Below, piece after piece: positions 33,719 through 43,524 of a DNA stretch of 64,000 bases. Numbering within the stretch: the first letter of the stretch is position 1; each line of letters starts with the position of its first letter. The notes below the pieces were generated by a model, which saw only the letters and a list, made by a program, of their open reading frames with translations, did no database searches and had not been told where the DNA came from. The DNA comes from Zea mays. Taxonomy: Eukaryota; Streptophyta; Magnoliopsida; Poales; Poaceae. The position numbers and the translations under genes are program-made. The stretch is taken from positions 39,230,095 through 39,294,094 of the forward strand of contig NC_050097.1 of NCBI RefSeq assembly GCF_902167145.1, read 5' to 3'.

Positions 33719-34066
33719 TTTTGGTGATATAAGTGTTGCATCCCCTTAGGAACGTCTTTTGAACTTCTTCACCTTCTATTTCGGTGGTATAAGTTATGCA
33801 TCCCCTTAGGAATGACTTTTGAACTTCTTCGCCTTATATTTCGGCGGTATTTGGCTCTGCATCCCCTTTGGAATGACTTTTGAGCAGAAAACTTACTCTA
33901 CGCTCCCTTAAGAACGACTTTTTTTGTAGCTTCGGCAATTTTAGGTCTGCATTCACTTAGGAACGTCTTTTGAGCACAAAACTTACGCTGTGCTCCTTTA
34001 GGAACGATTTTTTGTAGCTTCAGCAATTTTAGCTCTGCATTCCCTTAGGAACGACTTTTGAGCTTC
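33719..34066 (-). repeat. Tandem repeat in the Tat 3' untranslated region
   Basis: At least five units beginning TGCAT(C/T)C(C/A)CTT(A/T)GGAA(C/T)G at 33737, 33797, 33858, 33948 and 34036, with periods of about 60, 61, 90 and 88 bp. The longer units contain an internal half repeat (CTCC(C/T)TTAAGAACGA). The Helitron is inserted within the first unit. Confidence 0.85.
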
Positions 34067-34208
34067 GTAAGTCTGTGAAGAAGATATATTTCATTCTGAT
34101 AGAAGCAAAATCATTACAAGAAAAATAATACTAAGTTTTCATTGCTTGTTCCTTATTCAAAAACAAAATAACCTAGAATATAAAAACATTTAGAGAGTAG
34201 GATATTGC
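34067..34208 (-). other. AT-rich spacer after Tat gag
   Basis: Short non-coding link between the gag stop and the tandem repeats, where protease and RT would lie in a complete element. Confidence 0.6.
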
Positions 34209-35730
34209 TTAGTATATGTGCTTTGATTCTGGTACAGTACTATTAACTGTACGAGCTTCGGACTCCTCCCTGAAGTCACGTTGTTGTTGGGAGTGCTCGC
34301 GCCCTTCTGGCTGCTGGCTTCGAGAATATGTAGGCTGCAGTGGTGGTGGCGGTGGGAGCTGAGGCCAGGAAGCCTGTGAATGGCTTGCCAAAGCAACAGA
34401 AACTGCACGTTGGTTGCCCACATATTCCGGTATATAGGGAGAGTGGCACGAAGCGGTATGTAGGACTTGCTTCGGCTGATTGTGCCGAGCTTCTGCTTCG
34501 GCAATCTCTTTTTGCTTCAGAATAGTGATCTGGCAGGTTCTTGTAGTGTGGCCTTTGTCCTCGCCACAGAATAAGCAATAAATTTTCCTGGGCTGATCCC
34601 CATATCTTCCTCCGAAACCACTGCCGCCTCCCTTGGAGGTGGCGGCCTGAAGGAGCTTTGTTGCTGTCCCGAAGATTGTGAGGTGTGTTGTGGTCTCTGA
34701 AGCTGGCTTCCTTTGTCATCATTCTGACTGGAGCTGTGGATTGATCTGACATGCCTAGGGTGGATTCTCCCTCCGAAGCCCCTAGTCATCTCAGAAAATC
34801 TGTAAGCTTCCTCCCTTCTTTGTCGGAAGTCATTGTCAGCCCGGGTGTATTCATCCATTTTCTGAAGCAGCTTCTCCAGAGTTTGAGGAGGTTTCCTGGC
34901 AAAGTACTGGGCCGTGGGTCCTGGCCGAAGACCCTTGATCATGGCCTCAATAACAATTTCATTGGGCACTGTGGGCGCTTGTGCTCTCAGTCGCAAGAAC
35001 CTTCGGACATACGCCTAAAGGTATTCCTCATGGTCTTGTGTGCACTGGAACAAGGCCTGAGCTGTGACTGGCTTCGTCTGAAAGCCCTAAAAACTGGTAA
35101 CCAACATGTCTTTGAGCTTCTATCATGACGTGAATGTCCCTGGCCAAAGAGAATAATACCATGTCTGAGCCACATTTCGGACTGCCATGACGAAGGACTT
35201 TGCCATAACAGTTGCATTGCCTCCATATGAGGATATTGTTGCCTCATAGCTCATCAAGAATTGCTTTGGGTCCGAGTGCCCATCGTACATGGGTAGCTAG
35301 GGTGGCTTGTATGATTGTGGCCATGGAATGGCCTGCAATTCTGCTGCCAGGGGAGAAGCATCATCAAAAGTAAAGGTACCATGATTAAAATCATCGTACC
35401 ATTCGTCTTTGTTGAATGAGCCCTCTTGACGAAGCTCCCTGTGTTGAGGCCTTTGGTCATGATCATCTTAAGTAAGATGACGCACTTCCTCAGTAGCTTC
35501 ATCGATCTTCCTTTGAAGATCGGCCAGTCGAGCCATCTTCTCTTTTTTTCCTTTGCACCTACTGTTGGATGATCTCCATGTTCCTGATCTCCTGGTCCAA
35601 CTCCTCCTCCTGAAGTGCTGGACTAGTGGCCTTTCTCTTTTGGCTTCTGGCCTCTCGGAGAGAGAGTCTCCTGGTTTGTGTCCAGTGGCTGTAGTGCAGC
35701 CCCTGGCATTATTGTCTTCTTCGGCGGCAT
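34209..35730 (-). pseudogene. gag: Tat-lineage gag, frameshifted
   Basis: The minus strand from ATG 35730 (MPPKKTIMPGAALQPLD) carries gag pieces in changing frames. The best segment (34517-34996) has EAMIKGLRPGPTAQYFARKP and LLQKMDEYTRADNDFRQR, a signature of grass Tat-lineage capsids that assemble the retrotransposon particle. A zinc-knuckle-like CLFCGEDKGHTTRTC follows near 34550 in another frame, and the last frame ends at 34209. Stops and shifts in the first 700 bp and between segments rule out a product. No protease motif follows. Its translation would have started just inside the PBS. Confidence 0.8.
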
Positions 35731-35775
35731 GACGAAGGTTGATGCTTTGCCGAAGATTGTGGAAGTGAGTACACC

Positions 35776-35789
35776 GAAGGTGGGCGCCA
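35776..35789 (-). promoter_or_regulatory. Primer-binding site of the Tat element
   Basis: The minus strand reads TGGCGCCCACCTTC from 35789, one base inside the LTR end. TGGCGCC starts are usual in Gypsy elements. Confidence 0.8.
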
Positions 35790-35790
35790 A

Positions 35791-36459
35791 TGTTGGGGAC
35801 TTGTTCTCAAGAGCTATGAATTAAGAACAAGGCAACATAGAAAGAAGTTAATGATTAATGGCCTTCGTCCTTTGAAGCGTTATTTCCCTTAGGATATAGC
35901 GATCTTCGGACGAAGGTCATGAAGGACATACCTTCATCACGGTTTACATTGATGAAAGAAGAAGCATATGAAACATGAGAAACAACATGAATAATCATAT
36001 AACATCATTTATATGTCCTTATTATATAATGATGGATGAATAAGAACAATATTGAATTACATTTGTACCTTCGGCTTGACAGAAGGCAAAGGTACAAGCG
36101 TGACGCACGAGCGAGTACAAGTCAGCGTGAACAGTACGGGGGTACTGTTCATCTATTTATAGGCACAGGGCGCAGCTTGTGTGAAATTACATTCATGCCC
36201 TTCATTTTCACTATTTACTTAATAACAATCTATCGAGGACTAGCTAGCCTTTTCCTCCTTAAGTCGGTTCCTTTTTCTGCTACTGAGCCGAAGCTCCCTT
36301 GCGTGCAGCTTCGGCGTTGGTTCAACCTTCGTTCCGACCCTGCTTTCCATATTGTGTACAGCTTCATCCCAAGTTCGAAGGGTCCTGTACATATATTACG
36401 CTTGGGAAACATTGTTAATCATGTTTTTGAGGACCTTCGGAAGATGAAGGCCCCCAACA
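35791..36459 (-). repeat. 5' LTR of the Tat gag-only element
   Basis: 669 bp, TGTTGGGGAC...CCCCCAACA on the plus strand. Contains many GAAGG/CCTTC strings and a minus-strand TATAAATA at 36154-36161. The right flank TCCAC (36460-36464) should be the TSD. Confidence 0.88.
36154..36161 (-). promoter_or_regulatory. Tat LTR TATA box
   Basis: The minus strand reads CCTATAAATAGATG. The same element is at 51428-51435 in the second Tat LTR, supporting function. Confidence 0.65.
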
Positions 36460-38093
36460 TCCACTAAATACGAGCATGTACATTATTGGTCTCTCTCTCT
36501 TTTACGGGATAAAATGGGCTTGCGGAATACAAAAGTATTCACACGTTGCTTTATATGTTTTTCTGTGCTGGAGACTTCATTACTGCTTTGTTCGACTAGA
36601 AGAGGGTTGCATCTGCACCCAGTCTGCCTGTGGCTAGGGCTGGTTCTCGCTTTGCTTTTCCTTAGCTCCTCTAATCTTCACTTTTGGTATTGTAATAATT
36701 ATTGTAAAATACTATGTTCCATATAATGAAATAAATGTGGTTACTAGCCTCTTGGGACTAGGAATTTGATCACATTTGGGTTCCAAAGGACGGGACGCTA
36801 CCTGCCCCCGACTCCAGGCCAGCTGCCTGAAGGCTCGAGGGCAGGCGGAAGGGGGAAAGCTCTAGAGGACTAGGCTTTCTTGATAACGATTTTTATGTGC
36901 TTCTAGTAGGCATGGCCACACTAATATCTCTCTTTTGTTTGCTGTAAACCTGACTTACGCAGGGTCCCGAGAAAATTGAAGGGAGCAAAAACCGACTAGG
37001 CCACCCTTCGAGAGCGCCCCGTCCTACGGAACTAAGCGAACGAGAAGACCTCACTTTCCGGTAAGGACCCGAACCCATTCAAATTCCTTTGGCATGGACA
37101 AAAAGACAAAAAGCTCATGGTGAGGCAACAGTGAATTCTGGAGTGCGAACACCAGTCCGCGGAGGGCTCGCGACCGCTCCATCAAAAATAGAGCGAGGGA
37201 CAGCCGGAGACGGGCACACTAGCGGCCAGGACCCTAATGTATGAAACGTTAAGGGTGTCAGCAGCTCATGTTCGAGTCTTAGGAAAGTCTGACTCATGGT
37301 TTATTGCGGAGAGAGAAAGCAAGTTGTCGTTCCGGTTGAATAGAATCGACAACTATATGTGTCAGTGCATGGGAGTATTAGGATGGTCCCCAATGGACCC
37401 TGCACTTGGATCCTACAAAATGAACCAGGCTCTCACTCAGATTACCTGTTTGAAACTCACCGAGTACCATTGTTATCCCATTGAGGAAAGTGTGGTACAA
37501 CTCACCTCCCCCATTCTCGCGAAGGGGGTGCACATGGGAGAGTAAAACTAAAAAGACGGGACATGCCCCCAGACGGACCCTGCACTGAGCAGGGCTTGGG
37601 GCTCGCCTTGCATGAGTATGGCGAACAGGTGAAAGTTGCACGAAAAGCATCTCCAAACCCAAAAGGACTCAAGACAAAGCAGGGTTAGGGGCCCTCGAAA
37701 CCCATACGTCACCGAAGCAGTTGAGCCACACGTAGAGCCACCGAAGACTGAATCACGAAACTATGACGATTGCAAACTACTTCCTCCACAACACCACCTC
37801 CGAGTATGGCATTTGCAACAGCACCGAAATCGCCTGACAATAGGTCTAGAACTATCGCTAGTGAACCCTCATGCAGACCGATGGCATTGTGGAAATTACC
37901 ACAAAAATGTAGTTGTGCAATGGCGAGAGCCACTGCCACGCCCCGGTGAATTCTGAGCTCCATGATCTTGTGCGCACTGGCTGGGATACCAAGGACACAC
38001 AAGTCGTAGCCCCCACCATGAGCACAAACGAACCTCGTGGTCTCATCCGCGCACAGGTAAAGACTCAAAAAAACTCAGGTTGCGAATAACCAC
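36460..38093. other. Unassigned non-coding DNA between two retrotransposons
   Basis: 1.6 kb that held both the Tat insertion on its left and the Sirevirus on its right. It has a CT-rich run (36492-36503) and GC-moderate, repeat-like text from 36780 on, but no LTR ends, PBS or coding similarity I recognise. Open frames up to 119 residues overlap on both strands and look random. It may be an old retroelement piece. Confidence 0.4.
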
Positions 38094-39526
38094 TGAAAGG
38101 ATCACGATGCCCAAGAGGGGGGGGGTGAATTGGGCTTTTCTAAAATTCAACAATAATTAAACCCTAAGCAAGAGCCCAACTTCGCCCCAACAACTAGTAA
38201 TAAGGGAATACTACTAGAAATACAACAATGCTAAGATAATACTTCAAATACTTGCTAAACAAATACACAATGTAAAATGCTTGAATTAAGTGCAGAATGT
38301 AAAACAAGGTTTAGAAGACTCCTCCAATTTTTCTCGAGGTATCAAAGAGTCGGCACTCTCCCCTAGTCCTTGTTGGAGCACCCGCGCAAGGGTATCGCTC
38401 CCCCTTGGTCCTCGCAAGAACCAAGTGCTCACTATGAGATGATCCTTTGCCACTCCCGTGCGGTGGATCCCTCACGACCGCCTACAAACTTGAGCCAGGT
38501 CACCAACAAGGTCTCCAAGGTGATCACCGAGCTCCCAACGCCACCAAGCCGTATAGGTGATGACGATCACCAAGAGTAACAAGCCGTAGACTTTCACTTG
38601 ACCAAGAGAAGCCTAATGCATGCGGTGTGTGCTCTAGGTGGCTCTCGCTAGCGCTAATGAGGTCCAAATGCGGGATTAAGATTCTAAAATCACCTCACTA
38701 GGCTTTGTGGTGCTTGCAATGCTCTACCAAAGTGTAGGAGTAAATGTGGGCAGCAAGACAATCAATATGGTGGGCGGAGGGGGTATAAATAGCCCTCACC
38801 CACCAACTAGCCGTTACAGAAATTCTGCTGCGCATGGGCGCACCGGACAATTCGGTGCACCACCGGTGCGCCAACGGTCGACTCCAATGGCTAGTTTTGA
38901 CAGTTAGCTGTTGGGCAAATGGCACACCGGACAGTCCGGTGCGCTGTCCGGTGTGCCACTATAATTCATCTTCCGAACTATGCGCTCTTGGGTTTCTACG
39001 CAGGGGAAGGGCCTTCCCCAGGCCAACCTGGCACCACATGACAGAGGGCGCACCGGACAGTCCGGTGCACACCGGACAGTCTGGTGCCCCAAAGCCAGAA
39101 ACCCTAGTTTCAGTTTTCTTCTGTTTTTCAAATCGGTTTTCAGTCTAACTCGTGAGTATGTTCTAGAGTGACACCTAGCACTATATGTGAGTGTGAATAT
39201 GCACCAACACTACACTAGAACTCTCTTGGTCAAACTACTCATCGACAACCCCTCTTTATAGTACGACTAAAACAAAATAAAAGACCTAACTATATAACGA
39301 GTGTCCGCAACTCCTTGACACTCGAAATATGAAGACCTTCACTTTTTGTTTCGTCGCTTTAGTCGTCGCTTCAAGTTCTTATCTCCAGTATTGTTTTCAC
39401 CGTTGTAGTACATCTACCTGTATTGCGACCTAACTTACCATTTGTCTCTGCAAAACACACGTTAGTCACATATAATATTACGTTGTCATTAATCACTAAA
39501 ACCAACAAGGGGCCTAGATGCTTTCA
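38094..39526 (-). repeat. 3' LTR of the env-carrying Sirevirus
   Basis: 1433 bp, TGAAAGG...CTTTCA. Left flank ACCAC (38089-38093) is the expected TSD. Contains the G-run box CCAAGAGGGGGGG near 38109, shared in form with other Sirevirus LTRs here, and CACCGGAC/GTCCGGTG palindromes between 38837 and 39093. The partner LTR is outside the window. Confidence 0.85.
38837..39093. repeat. Palindrome array in the Sirevirus LTR
   Basis: Pairs of CACCGGAC...GTCCGGTG near 38922-38957 and 39050-39083, plus degraded members (CACCGGACAATTCGGTG) near 38840. Confidence 0.8.
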
Positions 39527-39541
39527 ATCTCCCCCCTTTTG
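39527..39541 (-). promoter_or_regulatory. Polypurine tract of the env-carrying Sirevirus
   Basis: The minus strand reads AAAAGGGGGGAGAT before TGAAAGC. A second purine run lies near 39948-39957. Confidence 0.88.
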
Positions 39542-40070
39542 GTGATTGATGACTACCCTACAAGATTGTGGGAGTAGTTTGTTTGAAATTTCTATCAATA
39601 GAGAAGATGGTTAGTTATACTCAATAATTTTTGACAGAAAGAGTGTGTAACATAATAATAAGAATGAGCGCATACACAACGTAAGTTTCTTGTTCATATA
39701 AAAGTGAAATGAAATCGATGAACAAGAACTAGAAGACTGGTGATAACATATTAGGTGAAAACACAATACACACACAGTCAACACAGTCAACATAAACATT
39801 GAGAGCATTTAATAGAGTTTGTGAGCCAAAATTGTCATACAAAAGTGGAGCTAGTACAGAGAGTATCAAGCACATATATTACATCAAAATACACAAGACT
39901 CTCTACTAACTCCCTAACTCCCCTAGCTCTCACAACTCTCATATCTATCCCCCTTTGGCGTCAAACACCAAAAGGGAACCCGAACCTACAGACCAGAAGA
40001 GGAAGGAGGAGGCGGGGGCACATCCGGTCGCGGTCGTGGCAGAAGAGCAAGCGCCAGCTGAGGGTCAGAG
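39542..40070 (-). other. 3' untranslated spacer between env-like gene and PPT
   Basis: AT-rich, non-coding. Holds one extra PPT-like run near 39948-39957 next to a CATCAAACACCAAAAGG-like string; nothing else seen. Confidence 0.6.
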
Positions 40071-41143
40071 TCAGTCTCGGATCCAGGATCTGTCGTAAGT
40101 TGGAGCTGGTACTAACTCAAACTGAGGCTGCACTGCAGGAGCTGCCGGAGCTGAAGAGGTCACAGACATCGCCACAACAGCAGTGGTAACAACAAGAGCT
40201 GGTGGCACTGGCGACTGAGCACTGACGGAGCTGATAACCGACGACGAGAAGTCCACGGTGACCGGCCGGATCGGAGAGGAAGAAGGCCCGAATGAAGGTA
40301 GTGGGCGTCCTGCCTGAATTGTTGGTACAACAGCGGCCTGAAGCGCTGAAGGGGGTGCAGACTAAACAAGAGGGATCTGAACACCGGTATGCTGAAGAAT
40401 GTGAGTCATGAAGGCCCAGTGCTCAGCCCTGTCTGCCAAAAACTGCTGCAGCAGAGTGTCTTGTCTGTCCTAAATAGTCTGAAACAGGGAAAGCATCCTC
40501 TCGGAGATCTGCTGCTGGACCGCTGCTTGACAAGCCTGCTCAGCTTCCTGTCGAGCCTGCTCGGCTGCCTATCGAGCCTGCTCGGATGCTATAAGAGCCT
40601 GTTGTTGTGTAAGAGACTGAAGGATCGCAGCCAGAGCAGGGTCAACGGTAGGAGGGGCAGTAGGGGCAGCACGGGAACTCCCGGCCTCATGATCATGCGA
40701 GCATGGAGGCACAGGAGGCAGAGGCGAGATCCTAAAATCATCATCATCATGTGGAACTGTTGTGCCCTGTGACTCGAACTGATGGAATGTTGCATCCTCT
40801 GCATGAATGTCTGTCACTGGATCAGGTACCGACACTGGTTCCTCAGGGGCTGGATGGCAGGAGCCAAAGTGGAGGCGTGAGGCCTCAAGAGTGCCCTGGA
40901 ACTGCGGTGGCTAGATCAGCTGTGCGAAAATGTAGCAGAGATAATGTGCATACGGCAGCTGTCGCCAAGCACGAAGACCATCTAATACCATATCCTCGAT
41001 CTCACATATAAAAAAATCAACCACATCAAACTCTGAATGAGAGATCAGGGCACAAAGTAGCCAGAGCTGGATGTGAGTGGTGGCCTCTCTATAACCCATT
41101 CCGGGCAGTAGCGTCCGTCTCATGAGCTGATATAAGTACTTGG
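40071..41143 (-). pseudogene. Sirevirus env-like gene, 3' half
   Basis: Continues the frame of 47116-48159 once the Copia insertion and one 5-bp duplication are discounted (arithmetic of frame only). It carries a conserved hydrophobic core (LLPGMGYREATTHIQLWLL, SEFDVVDFFICEIEDMVLDG) like the plant 'putative transposon protein' domain of Sirevirus env-like ORFs. A Gln/Glu/Ala-rich probable coiled coil follows (40470-40640), then a Pro/Ser/Val-rich tail ending at 40071. Four in-frame stops (40911-40913, 40569-40571, near 40465 and near 40362), all readable as CAG to TAG. The role of such proteins is unproven; an envelope-like function is only proposed in the literature. Not translatable now. 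Confidence 0.75.
41139..41143. repeat. Target-site duplication CTTGG, left copy
   Basis: Faces CTTGT at 47116-47120 (4 of 5 identical). The frame of the interrupted env-like gene agrees with a 5-bp duplication. Confidence 0.75.
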
Positions 41144-41259
41144 TGTTAGATTATATGTGGTTAGGCCCATGTGGCTAGGCCCATGTGGCCCATGTACAAA
41201 CACTATATAGCTACCCTCTAGGGTTAGCCCTAATAATATACAATTATTTACCTCTAACA
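41144..41259 (+). repeat. 5' LTR of the GC-rich Copia
   Basis: 116 bp. It is 14 bp longer than the 3' LTR because of a local duplication (GTGGCTAGGCCCAT) at about 41169-41182. Contains ACTATATAGC, a possible TATA, near 41201. Confidence 0.92.
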
Positions 41260-41270
41260 TGGTATCAGCC
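41260..41270 (+). promoter_or_regulatory. Primer-binding site of the Copia element
   Basis: TGGTATCAGCC directly after the LTR; close to the initiator-Met PBS. Confidence 0.85.
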
Positions 41271-41899
41271 TAGCCTAGGTTTTCCTCCAGCCGCCTGGCA
41301 GCCGCTGCTACGGTTTCTCCAGCCGCCGCCGCCGGGATCTGCCCCTGCGTGCCCCCAGCGCCGCCGCCGGGACCTGCCCCTGCGCGCCTGGTCGCCGTCG
41401 CCAGGAGCCCTGCGCGCCAGGCCACGCCGCCAGCCGACCAAGCGCCGCCCAGGACTCCGCGCCGCCGTCTAGCCCCTGGGCGCCAGGCCGCGCCTGAAGC
41501 CAGACGACCGAGCGCCGCCCAGGAATCCGCGCCGCCGTCTGCGTCCAGCTGTGCTTCCGCGCCGCCGCTGCCAGAACCCAGCGCAGCCGCCGGGACCAGC
41601 CCCTGCGCGCCAGGCGGCCGCCGCCAGGAGCCCCTGCGCGCCAGGCCGCGCCTCCAGCCTGTCGATCGCGCGCCGCCCCTGCACGCCAGCGACCCTCCCA
41701 TGGCTGGCGAGCAGCCTCCTCTATCCCCCTCCACTTTCCCTCCCCTCTCCTCCTGGGCGCGGGCTGTCTCCCCTGGCAGGCCCGCCGTCGCCGCCTCTCC
41801 TGCCGCTGCTGCAGCCACCGTGCGTGGGCGTGCCCCCTAGCCCCTCCCCACCCCCTCCCAGCCACCGCCGCTGTCTCCCCTGTAGGTGCGCAGGCGCTG
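41271..41899 (+). other. GC-rich leader of the Copia with imperfect repeats
   Basis: Very GC-rich with repeated phrases: GCGCCGCCCAGGA(C/A)TCCGCG at about 41440 and 41510 (period near 69 bp), and CCGCCGGGACC(T/A)GCCCCTGCG at about 41359 and 41589. Long open frames occur on both strands because stop codons are rare in such DNA; I do not credit them. Confidence 0.6.
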
Positions 41900-43524
41900 G
41901 TGGCAGGGGCATGGGGGTCCGTGCCCGCCTCCCCTGCGCTCGGGCTGACGTGGGGGGACGGGCCCGCCGCCGCCGGTGGGGCCCTCACCTCTGCGCGCAC
42001 CGCCTCAGCCCTTGCGGCTGTGGCGGATGCAGTTCCCGCGAGGGTTGCCGGTCCGGAGGACCCTCCCCCACCAATTCCCCCGTCGCTGGTCGTTGATCCG
42101 CCTCCGGTCGTCGATCAGCCACCTCCTCCACCGATCACCCACCAGGGATACACCGTCGCCGCTCTCACTGCTGACCGTGCGGAGCACGCGGCGCGACAGG
42201 CCCGCTTGCGGGAAGCGGCCCTCGTATGGGAGCGCGAGCGCGAGGCTGCCGACGCTATCGCTGCTCATATTGCCGCGGCGGAACAGCTCCTCGCCTCGCC
42301 TGCGACCCACGATGGCGGGGCCACCTCCTCTGACACCATGGGCGGCGTGTACGGCGTCCCGACCGCACCGACCGTCGGAACCAGGCCCCGCACCATCCCC
42401 ACGGTGCTCTGGCATGACCCGGCTGACCCGCTAGTGGCTCAGCTCCACCTTCAGGCTGGGAGTTCCAGAACATTCGCCTGATGGTTCCTGTCGTCCTGGA
42501 GCCCGAGTCACCGTCCTACGCACGCTGGCGGGACTTACTCCTCCTCACCCTTCGTCGCTACGCTCTGGACGACCACGTCCTCTGCGACCCCACCGGCATG
42601 GTGCCGACTGCCGCGTGGGTGCGCCTTGACAGCATCGTACTCACCTGGATCGTGGGGACGATCTCCGTTGACCTCCACAGCCTCCTCCGGAACCTTCCTC
42701 ACGTTCGGGCTGTTTGGCTTGCCATCGAGGGCCAGTTCATGGGCAACGCCGAGGCCCGGGCTCTCTGCCTCGACGCTGCTTTTCGCACCTTCGTCCAGGG
42801 GGACCTCAGTGTCAGTATGTACTGCCGCAAGATGAAGACCATGGAGGACTCACTTGGCGATCTGGGTTGCCCCGTGGAGGACCGCATCCTAGTCCTCAAC
42901 GTCCTCCGCGGCCTCGGCGATCGCCACACCCACCTCCGGTCGTTGATCATGCGCCAGCGCCCGTTTCCTACCTTCCTCCAGGTTCGCGACGACCTCGCCC
43001 TGGAGGAGATCACTCTGGGCGCTCAGGCTGCATCGATCTCCGGCACGGGGTCCTCGTCCTCTTCGACAGCACTGGCGGCTTTCACCCCGACCCGTCCTCC
43101 TACTCCGTCACAGTCTGCCCTTGGCCCTCGCCCTCCCGGGCCGAGCATGGGCGGCGGGGGTCGAGGTGGCGGAGGCGGGGGCGGTGGTGGTCGTCGCCGC
43201 TGTGGTGGCCGCGGTGGTGGTTCCGGGGGTGGTGCCCGTGGCCACGCACCGACGCCGGGACCCCAGCAGGGTGCGCCTTGGCCCACTTTTCACCACCCGT
43301 GGTCAGGGCGCATCTCCATGTGGCCGTTCCAGGGGCCAGGCTCTGAGGCTCGGCCCCCGGCGACCATGTTCGCTGGTGCGCAGCCAGGGTTCGCCTTCGC
43401 CTCTCCGTCGCCCTGGACCTCGACACCTGCCGCTTCGTCGTGGCCCACGCCACCGGGTACTCCACCGTCCGGGCTGGTTGGTTGGGACGCGGCCCCCTGG
43501 CTGCCTTCCAGACTCCTACTCTGA
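41900..43524 (+). pseudogene. gag: Copia gag without zinc knuckle, frameshifted
   Basis: Gag packages the RNA. The first frame from ATG 41900 is Ala/Pro-rich and ends by a shift near 42457-42470. The next frame (to 43524) has the conserved Copia gag core: ESPSYARWRDLLLLTLRRYAL, HVRAVWLAIEGQFMGNAEAR, FRTFVQGDLSVSMYCRKMKT and LNVLRGLGDRHTHL. Instead of a CCHC knuckle it ends in a Gly/Arg-rich block (43145-43240) and a PWPTFHHPWSGRISMWP motif often seen in grass Copia gags. The last 85 bp overlap pol in another frame. Start uncertain. Confidence 0.8.

Larger units (their letters stand above)
33719..36459 (-). mobile_element. Tat-lineage Gypsy element, gag-only, interrupted by the Helitron
   Basis: 5' LTR 35791-36459, PBS just inside, degraded gag, then tandem repeats that meet the Helitron end at 33718. 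The 3' LTR is not in the window; it should lie beyond the far side of the Helitron. No pol between gag and the tandem repeats, so this copy is a deletion derivative. Tandem repeats in the 3' untranslated part are typical of the Tat/Ogre lineage. The LTR resembles that at 51064-51734. Confidence 0.8.

Noticed and set aside
33719..36459. Tat element truncated at 33719 by illegitimate recombination
   Set aside because: The Helitron terminus and the exact A^T break inside a repeat unit give a simpler explanation: interruption, not truncation.
37115..38068. ORFs of 60-119 residues in the unassigned island
   Set aside because: Overlapping frames on both strands with no family signature; cannot be distinguished from chance.
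41270..42000. Long ORFs (182 and 230 residues) on the minus strand of the Copia leader
   Set aside because: Stop-poor GC-rich repeats; opposite to the element genes; low-complexity Ala/Gly/Arg composition.
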